DNA of 64,000 nucleotides from Sporobolomyces roseus. Taxonomy: Eukaryota > Basidiomycota > Microbotryomycetes > Sporidiobolales > Sporidiobolaceae. Numbering within the stretch: position 1 is the stretch's first letter; the number at the start of each line of letters is the position of its first letter. Location of the stretch: positions 3,410,001-3,474,000 of the forward strand of contig JADILM010000001.1 in NCBI GenBank assembly GCA_016617785.1, read 5' to 3'. A model generated the notes under the pieces. The model was not told where the DNA came from and made no database searches. It worked only from the letters and a program-made list of their open reading frames with translations. A program made the translations under genes and the position numbers. Positions 11,391 through 20,904 of this stretch are shown in pieces.

Positions 11391-12916
11391 ATGTCTACCT
11401 CTCGTACTGCCTCGCACGCGGGTAGTTGGTATTCCAATAATTGTGAGCCACTCTCTGCTGTCTCCTGATTCATCGCACGAGTCAGACGAGCTGATTTCCT
11501 CCCCCTCTTCCGAAACTCGTTTTAGCCTCTCAATTGAACCAGCAGCTCTCAAAGTGGCTACATGATGCTCAAGATCCTGGCAACACAGATCAAGTAGAAC
11601 CCACGAAAGGGTGTAAAGCGATTATTGCGCCGTGAGCTCTGATACTGCCTCGAATTTCACAACCCAAACTTGATCTCGTTCGAAGTTACGGTGAGCAGAC
11701 ACGCAGGTTATAGTTATTCTGGACCAGCAGCAGCGTATGCCTATGGCTCGATCGATATAGAACCGATGTACGTCCCTCACCCCTTTCCCAGTCCTCACGA
11801 AAGCGTCGAATCCTGATTCTCTCGCAAATAGTAAACGAGTCTTCGTACTCGGGCCATCACATCACGTTTACTTGGAAGGATGCGCTCTCAGTCGATGCAA
11901 GACTTACTCGACGCCTATTGGAGACTTACCGTTAGATACAGAAAGTGAGCAATGGGTTTCCACTCTGCGAAGGGAAGAGCGAAGAGCTAATTGAGGCTTG
12001 GTTTCGGTGTAGCTGTGAAGGAGTTGCATGAGACCGGGAAATTTGAATGGATGGGTAGGGAGACGGATGAGGACGAACATAGGTAGGTTTCAAAGTCGAG
12101 CGATTCACGTAACGAGTTACCTTCGCTCATTCGAGTCTCGTCGTCGTCCTACAGTATCGAGATGCATCTACCGTACGCTTCTCCTCCCTATCTCAATCTC
12201 GCTCTTAGGTAGCTTATGCGTTTGATTTCCTCTCTCTCTCTCTCTCTCAATAGATATATCCGCAAGATTTTCGAAAAGTCCGTCTCTATCTCGCTCCTCT
12301 CCCTTCTCCCTTCCTCCTACTCCTCATCCTGACGCCTCTCTCTCTCCCATCTAGTCGTGAGATCTCGATCGTCCCGATCCTCGTCGGTTCCCTCTCCTTC
12401 CCACTCGAGCAATCCTACGGTTCTCTCCTCTCCCCCTACCTCTCCGACCCTCAAACACTCTTCATCATTTCATCAGATTTCTGTCATTGGGGTACTAGGT
12501 TCCGTTATACTCATTTCCAACCTCCCAACTCGACCGACCTGTCAAAAGGTCAAGCATTAACCGTCTCAAACTTGAAACAAGTCACTCAAGAGTTCAATGG
12601 GCAAGTTTGGAAAGGTATCGAGAAACTCGATAGGTTGGGAATGGAATGTTGCGAGTTCCACTCTGGATCGGAGAAGGGCCCAGGGAGAGCCCATGAGGAA
12701 TTCAGGGATTATTTGAAGAGAACTAAGAATACGATTTGTGGACGACATCCAATTGGAGTTCTTTTAGGGGCATTGAGTGAATTGGAGAAGGAGAAAGAAG
12801 GGAGTGGGGAAGGAGCGAGGTTGGAGTGGAAAAGGTATGAACAGAGTTCGAGGGTTGAGGGGTTGAGGGATAGTAGTGTTAGTTATGCGAGCGCGGTTAT
12901 TACTTTCTCTCAATAG
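11391..12916 (+). CDS. MEMO1 family protein
   Basis: Homologue of MEMO1 (yeast Mho1), a conserved protein related to extradiol dioxygenases, linked to redox and metal handling. Exons: 11391-11442, 11526-11631, 11699-11767, 11832-11944, 12013-12082, 12155-12172, 12254-12277, 12355-12916; 337 aa. Family blocks appear in order: SHAGSWY near the N-terminus, PHAGYSYSGPAAAYAY, VFVLGPSHHVYLEG, TDEDEHSIEMHLPY, SSDFCHWGTRFRYT and TICGRHPIGVLLGAL. The metal-site His and Cys of the human protein lie in the HAGY, GPSHH, CHWG and ICGRHP blocks, and all are present. Two internal exons are 18 and 24 nt; the introns around them have CT-rich tracts, including a CT microsatellite near 12227-12249. The donor of exon 7 (gtccgt) is non-standard but needed for the frame. 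The 3' end converges on TAN1. Confidence 0.95.
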
Positions 12917-12985
12917 GAAAATCTTCTCTATAGTTTCAGTACTGTTGTTTGTGTATAGCTTTCACTTGCAATGCTTGGTCTTTTT

Positions 12986-14485
12986 CTACTCCTTAACTTC
13001 TTCCGTCGTTTCTTTCGTTCCCTCCTCCTCCTCCTCCTCCTTCTTCTTCGCATCCGCTTTCGCTTGATCCTCTTCCATTCCCTTCCTCCTCCTAGTCTCC
13101 ATAGCGATCTGTTCCAAATTGAACTTTTTCCCTTTCCACAAACTCCCCTCGACCACACTCAAAGCATAACAATTCTTCAAGACAGTCGGCAACAAGACTA
13201 GATCGGGATTCTTGAGATCCGCTTTCACTTGTAGGATTGAACGTTGTGGGGTTGGGGAAGAGAGTGTTGGTGCGGAGGATAATCGGGAAACGAGCCCGCC
13301 GAGGAGAGGGAAGAGGACAGATCGGGACAGGGGAGCGGTGTGAGAGCGGAGAGAGGGCTCAATTTGATACTACCTCATTTGTAAGCAGACGAGGTGAATG
13401 AGGTGAGGAGAAGAGAAAGGGAAGGGAAAGGGAAAGGGAAAGGGACGTACAGTTAGGGAGGTTTTGTTGTGAGCGAGAGCCCAATCCGAGAAAGTTTGTT
13501 CGATTAGTCGTGAGGATTGAGATTCGATTATTTCCATCGAATTTGAATGACATGTTACTACTGTCGGTGAGAGTCGTTGAACATATCTGGAAGAGCGAAG
13601 GAGAGGGGTTAGTCGAGGATGAAAAAGGGGAAGGATGGAAGAACGTACCGAGTTCGAGATTGACCAGTTTCTTGTACCTCTGAAACGATCGCTTCGACTA
13701 ATTCAACGGGATCGTAGGGCCATGCAGTAGCGATGAAACATACTAGACTCATAAGGCCCGATCGAACAGTTCAGTTTCTCCTCTCTCTTCGAAAGTGAGA
13801 GTGAGTTTGTCGAGCTTACGACATTCAGTACCGGTTTCGATGTTCATAAACCTCGGTCGTTCCTTCGCTTTCCCCTTACCCTTGTCCGCTCGATTCCCAT
13901 CCTTCTTGACTTTCGCCTGAGATCCTCCTCTCCCAGATTTCAGCGCTGCCAATTCCTTCTCGATACTAGCTTCAATATCGTCGTCTCCATCTTCATCCTC
14001 ATCCTCATCCTCATCGACTACAGGTGCCGGTGCCGGTGTTGTCTCTTGATCGTCGTTGTCTTGCTCCATCGCTTGACTAGATTCTCCCTCACCTTTCTCC
14101 TTTGCCTCTTCTTGCGCTCTCGCTTTCGCTTTCCTCTCCAAATCCAGTCTTCGTTGCTCCATCATTCCCTCGACCCTCTCTTTAGGGTACAATCTATCCG
14201 CAACCTACACTCTCAATCCTCTACATCAGTTCTTTGCGAAATCCCTCGAGAGAGTGAAAGTGAACTTACTTCTTCTAATAGATCGTACATTTCACCTACC
14301 GCTCTTGATTCTTTCCCCCTGACACAAGTTACGAATATACCTTTACCTCCTACTGGTCGTTTCGAGGCATAGATGTGGGCTTTATGTTGACCTCCAGATC
14401 CTCCTTTCTCTCCTTTCTCTCCTGATCCTCCTGATTTACCCCCTCTCTTGCCCTGTCCTCCTGATTTGTTATTATCTCTTCCCAT
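12986..14485 (-). CDS. TAN1: THUMP-domain tRNA acetyltransferase partner (THUMPD1/TAN1)
   Basis: Adaptor that brings tRNA to the Kre33/NAT10 acetyltransferase for N4-acetylcytidine formation at tRNA position 12 (family knowledge). Exons (high to low): 14270-14485, 13820-14204, 13649-13742, 13451-13586, 12986-13369; 404 aa. The order fits the family: a Gly/Lys-rich N-terminus; GIFVTCVRGKESRAVGEMYD; an acidic linker (DEDEDEDEDGDDD); the block KERPRFMNIETGTEC; a THUMP region with TRYVQRLSPTVVTC; and the C-terminal NPDLVLLPTVLKNCYALSVV. It ends in a Lys/Glu-rich tail. The fourth intron carries a pyrimidine microsatellite (GGGAAA repeats on the plus strand, near 13415-13445). The start is 117 bp from the divergent SSL1 start, so both probably share a promoter. 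Confidence 0.93.
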
Positions 14486-14602
14486 TGTGGAGTTTAATTC
14501 GAGAGTGAAAGTGAGAGGTCAAGAGGAAGAGGAATTGTTTTCATCTTTCTTTCTGACTTTCAACCAACACAACTCTCAAACCACGACAACTCGAACAGGA
14601 GA
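14486..14602. promoter_or_regulatory. Compact bidirectional promoter, TAN1 and SSL1
   Basis: Only 117 bp separate the divergent start codons. The segment must hold both 5' leaders and core promoter elements. No TATA-like box is evident. The regulatory call is inferred from layout. Confidence 0.55.
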
Positions 14603-16547
14603 ATGAGTAGGAGGACACGAGCAGATGAAGAATTCTTAGATGATAATGACGATGATCAATCAGATACTGGACAAGTATTATCAGAAGAAGATAGATCGGA
14701 ATCTGGTGGAGAAGGTTACGACTCTGATCAACACCTACCGACTTCAAAGAGACCGAGGAGAGGTCAAACTGTGAGACCTATCACGAGGGACAAAGGAAAG
14801 GGCAAGGGGAAAGCGTGGGAGGGTCAATTTGAGAGAACTTGGGATCAGGTGCAGGAGGATGAGAGGGGAACGTTGGAGGGAGCTGTGAGCGATATCATGT
14901 TGACTTCAAAGACTAGGAGGTGAGTCACTCTGGCGAATCAGCGCGAGAAACGAGCTGATCAAGGCATGGTTGAGAGAGTTTGTTAGGATTTTGAGGGATA
15001 CTTCGTCGATTCAGAGGGGGATCATTAGGCATGTTTACCTCGTCATTGATCTATCGAGTGCAATGCTCGTCAGGGACTACAAACAGACTTGGTTGGATCT
15101 CACCTTGCAATACGCGCAAGTAAGCAAACTCGTTTCTCTCGTTTTCCCCTGCGAAACTTGTAAACTGGCTCTCGACAGTAACAGGATTTCGTGACAGAGT
15201 TCTTTGATCAGAACCCAATCGGTCAAATGGCACTCATGATCACGAGGGATGGACTAGCAGAACGATTGACCCCTTTAAGCGGTACGCTCTCAAAACTATT
15301 CTCTGAATCTTCCCCCTCGGAGTGATCAGCTCACCCTCATTCACTTTTCTAGGTAACCCTTCGGATCATTTGAAAGCTTTACAGAACAAGAAGAAATTGG
15401 AAACACGAGGTGCACCAAGTTTACAGAACGTTTTGCAATTGGCTAAAACTGGATTATCGTTAGTCTTGCCCCTTCACTCCCTCCACTCTCTTTTCCCGCA
15501 CTTATGAGATCGCGTGAGATGCGATAGACATCTGCCACCCCATGGATCAAGAGAAGTGATCATCATCTTAGGAAGTTTGACGAGTTGTGATCCTACGAAC
15601 ATTCATCAAACGATTACTGAAACTGAAGCTGAACGGTACGTGTCCTCGCTCGATCCATCTCACTCTCTCGATTCTGATCGACTGATTCTGAGAGTGCGTA
15701 CAGGATACGAGTCAACATTATTGGTTTAGCAGCGGATATGAAGATTTGTCGAGATATCTCCGAACAAACCAAAGGTACTCTCTCTCTCACACTCTCTCTT
15801 CTTGCTCGACTCTCATCTCATGTCACCCTCAATGATCCTTAGGTACCTATCGAGTAGCCCGAGATGACCTCGCATTCCGAGATCTCCTCTTCGAATTCGT
15901 TTCGCCTCCCCCAACCCTCGCTCCATCCAAATCTCACCTCCTCGGTGGTCCCTCCCCCGCCCCTCCGACCTCTTCATCAGATCTCATGCAAATGGGTTTC
16001 CCGACTCTCGTTCACTCGACGTATCCCGCCATTTGTGGGTGCCATGGGAAATTGAGAGTGTCGGGGTACAGTTGTCCGAGGTGTAGGAGTAGGATTTGTG
16101 ATGTTCCTACTGAGTGTAGGGTGTGTGGATTGACCGTCGTCAATGCCCCTCAGTTGGCAAGGAGTTATAGACATTTGTTTCCCGTACGCCTTTCATACTC
16201 CTTCTTTTGCGAGCTGAGCAAGTATTAACGAGTTTGATGAGTGTAGGTCGCAAACTATGAGAGGTTACTACAGTACCTTTCTCTCCCCCTCTCTCCCTCC
16301 CCTTACTCTCACTGACTCCCTCTTTCCATCTCGTTTTAGACCAACTCCATCGAACCCTCCCTCCTGTTTCTCCTGTTTCCACCCTTTCACCTCCCTCCAC
16401 CCTTCGACTTCCGCACTCAACAACACGCAACTAGGTGACTTGTCCCCGATTGGAAGGTACAAATGTACGAAATGTTCGGAAGAGTTTTGTTTGGATTGTG
16501 ATAAACTCGTACATGATGCTTTAGGATTCTGTCCAGGTTGTTGTTAG
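14603..16547 (+). CDS. SSL1: TFIIH core subunit p44/SSL1
   Basis: Subunit of transcription/repair factor TFIIH; it stimulates the XPD/Rad3 helicase. Exons: 14603-14919, 14987-15119, 15185-15281, 15353-15458, 15528-15635, 15704-15774, 15843-16183, 16247-16263, 16340-16547; 465 aa, close to the 461 aa of yeast Ssl1. An acidic Ser-rich N-terminus leads into a von Willebrand A domain (HVYLVIDLSSAM, EVIIILGSLTSCDP, VNIIGLAADMKICR). Next come a C4-type zinc site (CGCHGKLRVSGYSCPRC, then CDVPTECRVC) and the C-terminal RING-like finger (CFSCFHPF, YKCTKCSEEFCLDCDKLVH, CPGCC). Exon 8 is just 17 nt (VANYER) and is supported by phase and by the family match. The gene converges on the CGS-like gene downstream. 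Confidence 0.97.
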
Positions 16548-16694
16548 GAGCTCAAAGTTGTCTGTAGCTCTCGATTTGGTGCTAGAATAGCTTGCGTTTC
16601 TTTGTTTGTTGTTATTATAGTTCAAAATTGGAATTTGCACAAAAAAACGAGAATTACGAAATCTATGAATGAAGCGAGATAATTCAGAGAGTAA

Positions 16695-18388
16695 CTAAGA
16701 GATGCTTGTATTCGAGGCTTTCTCCTTCTCAATCTATAGAGGATTGTCAGAACCGTCAGCACAAGTTAAAGAAAGCGGAAGAGAGAGGAATCGCTATAGC
16801 TCACCTCTGAGAGTTGTTTGAAAGCTTGAATGAAATCGGCTTTGAGATCTTCCAAATCTTCGAGACCGATTGAGAGACGCACTGAACCAACTCACATGAA
16901 ATCGTGTCAATCGAGTAAAGAGAGGAGGGGGAGGAGAGAGATCTGACGGACCGAGGCACGGATCGCAGTGAGAGTCACTGATCTTTCGTTGTTCGATCAA
17001 AGATTCGACACCTCCGAGAGACGTTGCGTTCTGAAGACGTCAATACTAGTATGTCAGATGAGCCAGGCAAAGATGGAGAAACAAGGAGGACTCACAAAGA
17101 AGAGTTGAAGTTTGGGACCCAACCACTCGGCGTAGATCTCCTTCGTCATCAAGATACTGAAGCAAGCAGGACCTTTCGTCATTTGTTTCGATCCGTCTTC
17201 CGCAACGAGATCCCCTGCGTTCTCCTGTAAACTAGTATGCCAAACCCTCTTGATGAACCCCTTCGTCCCATCCTCCTCACCCGAATGATTCTTCTCCGTC
17301 AACGACTCAAGCCACTTCACGAGCAAAGTAGCAGTTTTGAACTGTCTCGAAGTGCGAACGTGGAAAGTTCTCAGCGAGCGAAGAAGGAGCCAAGTATCGA
17401 GGGACCCAGAATTCGATCCGGTGTAAGTACGAATGTTCCATAACTTCCTCCATTCGTCTTGAGTCCTCACGGATAGTGTACCGACTAGAGCGTCGGAGTG
17501 GCCGGCGAGGTACTTGGTTGCGCTGTGCATGACGATATCAGCTCCCCACGAGAAAGGATCTTGAATACCGGGAGGTGCAAAGGTAGAATCGACGCCGAGG
17601 ATACCTCCCGGGATCGCATGGACTTTCTTCGCATCTAGTGTACAGTGGAGTGAATCAGAAAAGTATGGGTGACCGAGAGAAGAGAGAGCAATCGACTCAC
17701 AATGCTCGATCGAAAAACTTGTTCCAAACGGGTTGAGAGGGGTTTCGAGCCACATAAGGACTTTCCTTCCATCATTTGGAAAGTCGTCGTCCATGTAGAT
17801 CTCGCTCTGAGCGGAGTAGAGGAGGTCAGTCGGCAGTGAAGAAATAGTTAGGTTCGAAGTAAAGCTCACCACACGATCTTCTCCTTTCGTCTTGCGGAAG
17901 ATGTCAATAGCGCCATGACACCCGTGATATCCAGGACCGTCTTTCGTTCCGAAAGCGATAACGTCGGGGTTGTGATGAAGGAGCAGAGCGAAGAAAGCTG
18001 AGATTCCAGAAGGAAAAAGGATTGTTGGATGACCGATCAATTCCGAGAGGACCTTCTCTGCTCGTTGAACAGTCGGCTGTCCCTCTCTGTCGAGATCACG
18101 TGGAGTCAGAGTGTGTGCGTAGGTGAACTGAGAAGCGAAACTCACCTCGAGTAGACATGACGCGAAGGGTTCGCGGGATCCCAGTCTTTGTCGTAGTCGG
18201 CGATCACGTCAGGATCAGGGTGACGGAACGTAGTCGTGGTGCTGTCGAGACAAGAGAACGATCGGTTTTGAGTAGAAGTGAGAAGCGAAGAGATCGACGA
18301 ACGAAATATCTGCAGCTACTGCATTAGTAGCTAGGCTGTGATCGGCGTGGATACCTTTGGTCGAGAGTGACTGGGTCGAGGAAGTCAT
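16695..18388 (-). CDS. Cystathionine gamma-synthase family PLP enzyme
   Basis: Cys/Met-metabolism pyridoxal-phosphate enzyme. Exons (high to low): 18303-18388, 18146-18241, 17870-18086, 17701-17806, 17096-17634, 16952-17030, 16805-16881, 16695-16733; 412 aa. Visible family features are GIHADHSLAT and TTTFRHPD near the N-terminus, YSREGQPTVQRAEKVLSELI, FPSGISAFFALL, VDSTFAPPGIQDPF and the Schiff-base block MHSATKYLAGHSDALVG, with the PLP lysine at Lys209. The group acts in transsulfuration (O-acetyl- or O-succinylhomoserine plus cysteine to cystathionine); the exact substrate cannot be read from sequence, and a yeast YML082W/STR2-like role is possible. The last intron (16734-16804) has a gtgagc donor and ctgac branch, but reading through it also gives a protein, ending at 16766. 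A TATA-like box lies about 95 bp upstream of the start. Confidence 0.88.
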
Positions 18389-18834
18389 TCTGAGTGCGGA
18401 ATTGGAAGTGAAGAAGGAGAAAGAGAAAAAGAGAGAGAGAAGACGGAAAAAGACCAAAGCCGAGCCGCAAGGTGCGCAATTTATATAGATGGTTCTCGAT
18501 CAATCTAGACAATAGCGAAGAGTCAACGCGCGTAAAGTCGTCGACGCGAACAGCGAGGTGCAGTCGAAAAACGCGGAAAGGGGCGGCTTCGTTCGAATCG
18601 ATAACCCCTTGCAACCGACAGGGACGTTTGTTCCCTTCTTGCCGACCCACCTGAACGAATGGAAGGTGATGGAAGGAAAGAGGCGTAACGAAGCGCGAAC
18701 CACCGAAACGGGAACGAAGAGGTCCTGACTACCGAGCCGACGAAGCGACAAGATTGAATTGATTCCCGATAATATTCGCAATATGCCTTCTAACCTATCC
18801 CCAAATAACGACCTCTACAACCGTTGAATTCTAT
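18389..18834. other. Spacer between CGS-like gene and FPP synthase
   Basis: Upstream region of the minus-strand CGS-like gene plus the 3' flank of FPP synthase. It contains a TATA-like box at 18481-18490. The stretch 18520-18740 is rich in CG dinucleotides and short GCGAA/CGAACG words. No gene seen. Confidence 0.45.
18481..18490 (-). promoter_or_regulatory. TATA-like box of the CGS-like gene
   Basis: On the minus strand the sequence reads TCTATATAAA, about 95 bp upstream of the ATG at 18388. It is one of few good TATA matches next to a start codon in the window. Function is inferred. Confidence 0.4.
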
Positions 18835-20458
18835 CTACTTTTGCCTCTTGTAAACCTTTGCCAAAAAGCTTTGGAAGATTTCCCTCTTGAGTCCATCCTC
18901 CGAACCTTGTTCCGAAATCTCGTTGATGAGTTTGTTCAGTTGTTCGTAGGAAGAAGCTTCGTACTCTTCGAATTGACGAGCGAGTTCGAGTTCCTTGTAG
19001 ACTGCCTTGATCTTCGCTTCGGAATCTGATGACTTGACTCCGTAGTTCTCCTGCAACAACTCCAACTCCCTCAAGTCAGCTGGAGGATCAGACATGAGAG
19101 GAAGGGTGTCGACGCACATCGAGGACTTTTCGTTGTTCAGTCGAAGCTTTTTGGAGAGCGACGTTGATCAACCAACTGCACTTGTTGTCCAAAATATCGG
19201 TTCCAATTTTACCAATTTGTTCAGGAGTTCCATAGCAGTCGAGGTAATCATCTTGGACTTGGAAGTATTCTCCCATAGGAATGAGGATGTCGAGGGATTT
19301 TTGGAATGCAGAGGGAGAAGTGACACCGGACATGTGAAGAGCGAGAGCGACGGGGAGGTAGAATGAGTAGTAAGCAGTCTTGTAAACGACGATGAGGTGG
19401 TGCCTAGCAGTAAGAAGGAGCGACGCTGATCAGGGTCTTGCGAGAGTGAGTGGTTCGAGAACGAAATACGCACTTTTCTAGGGAGAATTTGCTAAGATCG
19501 ACGGAATCTTCAGGAGCAGTGATCAGATCGATGAGTTGACCCAATTCGGTTTGGAAGGTAGTCTGCGGATGATGGAAAGCTTATCGTTAGCATCAGAGAT
19601 CGACGAGTTTAACCAGAACCGTCGACTTACCTCGTGGAAAAGTTCAATCAGGTCAACATAGTACTTTTCTTGACGGAAGTGCTTCTTGAGGAGGTAGTAG
19701 ATGGCAGCTTCAAGCATGAACGAATCGTTGATAGCGATGTTTCCGACGCTTTCCTGCGATCCGAGGCAGAGATTTGGTTAGAAGGTCAGGAAAAGTCGAG
19801 AAACGAGGGAGAAGCTGCTCACGACTCGGTACCAACAAGGCTGTCCTCGACGAGTCACACTTTGATCCATCATATCATCAGCGACGAGGAAGTAAGCTTG
19901 AAGCTGTACGAGCGGCAGAGCCTTCAGATCAGTTTTCGCACAACAATCGAATATGAGAGCGAGTAACTCACGAGTTCGATACACCATCCGAGGATGGCAG
20001 CTTTTCGGTACTCCTCCTCAGTCAACTTGGATCCCTTGATGATCTCTACGGTGTCGACGACTGAGATACCACGGTTCAATTTTCCTGTAATTTGAGCAAC
20101 TCGTCAGCTCCCTCCTCTCATTACGGATAGTCGAGATCGATTGCATACCTCCAGGAGTGTTGTGGTCGAGGTTCTATAGAGGCGGAAGCAAGATCAGCGA
20201 TGTTTCGAACGAGTTGAAAGATGAAGACAAGGGGAACGAGTCACTCGTCCCATATCAGCCAGAGAGAGCCAGACATACGCGTTTGAACCATTCTACAGCA
20301 TCCTTGGGCATCTTCTCGCCCTTTGCATAGTCTACTAGCTCATCCGAAAGTGAGGGCCAGATGGAAAGGAATTGTTCTCGCTTTTGGGCAGAAGACACTG
20401 TGGAAGATTTAGCTGAGTCAGTAGATCTCAAAGTAGCTAGTCAGGATGTATACGCACT
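18835..20458 (-). CDS. ERG20: Farnesyl diphosphate synthase
   Basis: Condenses dimethylallyl-PP with two isopentenyl-PP to farnesyl-PP, the precursor of sterols, dolichol, ubiquinone, carotenoids and prenylated proteins. Exons (high to low): 20458 (the A of the start codon), 20279-20397, 20149-20173, 19972-20084, 19823-19903, 19631-19753, 19474-19562, 19118-19403, 18835-19050; 350 aa against 352 in yeast. The first Asp-rich motif is DDMMD (95-99) followed by TRRGQPCW; the second is DDYLD (235-239). The C-terminus is AKVYKRQK. The start codon appears split by an intron (A at 20458, TG at 20397-20396). The alternative is an in-frame ATG at 20530 that adds 24 residues before that Met, with a composition possible for a mitochondrial presequence. 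Either way the mature enzyme is complete. Confidence 0.95.
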
Positions 20459-20530
20459 GTCTGAGAGGAGAAGGAAGTGAGGTGAAGCAGAACAAAAGGT
20501 TCGTTCATTTTCGAAACATCTCACTGGCAT

Positions 20531-20904
20531 TTCGCAAGATTTCAACGATTTTTCAATGTTGACCGCAAGCGACCAGTCGGCCTTGCAGAAGATCGAGAGC
20601 TAAAGTAGATAGCCACAGCGAGTCAAAATCCTACGAAGCGATCGTTCGGTTCCTTCGCAACTTTGAGATCCCGATTCTCGCACCGTTCTTGAAGGCCTTT
20701 GTCGAGATCTGCCCTCCTTTCTGACGTTGACTACACCCGGCTCTGTATTCTTGTCGCCGACGACAACGTCTTGAAGGTGCGAAGCTGCGTTGACAGATGC
20801 ACTGTGGACTGTTTCTTCTTCTCGAACTCTTTTCCTTTCCCTGTAGACGACACCGATGAACAAAGACGCGAATTACACTGATCAACGAGCATGAAGCCTG
20901 ATAA
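20531..20904. other. Spacer upstream of FPP synthase
   Basis: About 370 bp between two minus-strand genes. It carries the FPP synthase promoter by position; a TTTCGCAA word lies just upstream of the 20530 ATG. No gene seen. Confidence 0.4.

Noticed and set aside
12227..12253. CT microsatellite as a possible mobile-element end
   Set aside because: It is the polypyrimidine tract of a MEMO1 intron; no terminal repeats or target duplications nearby.
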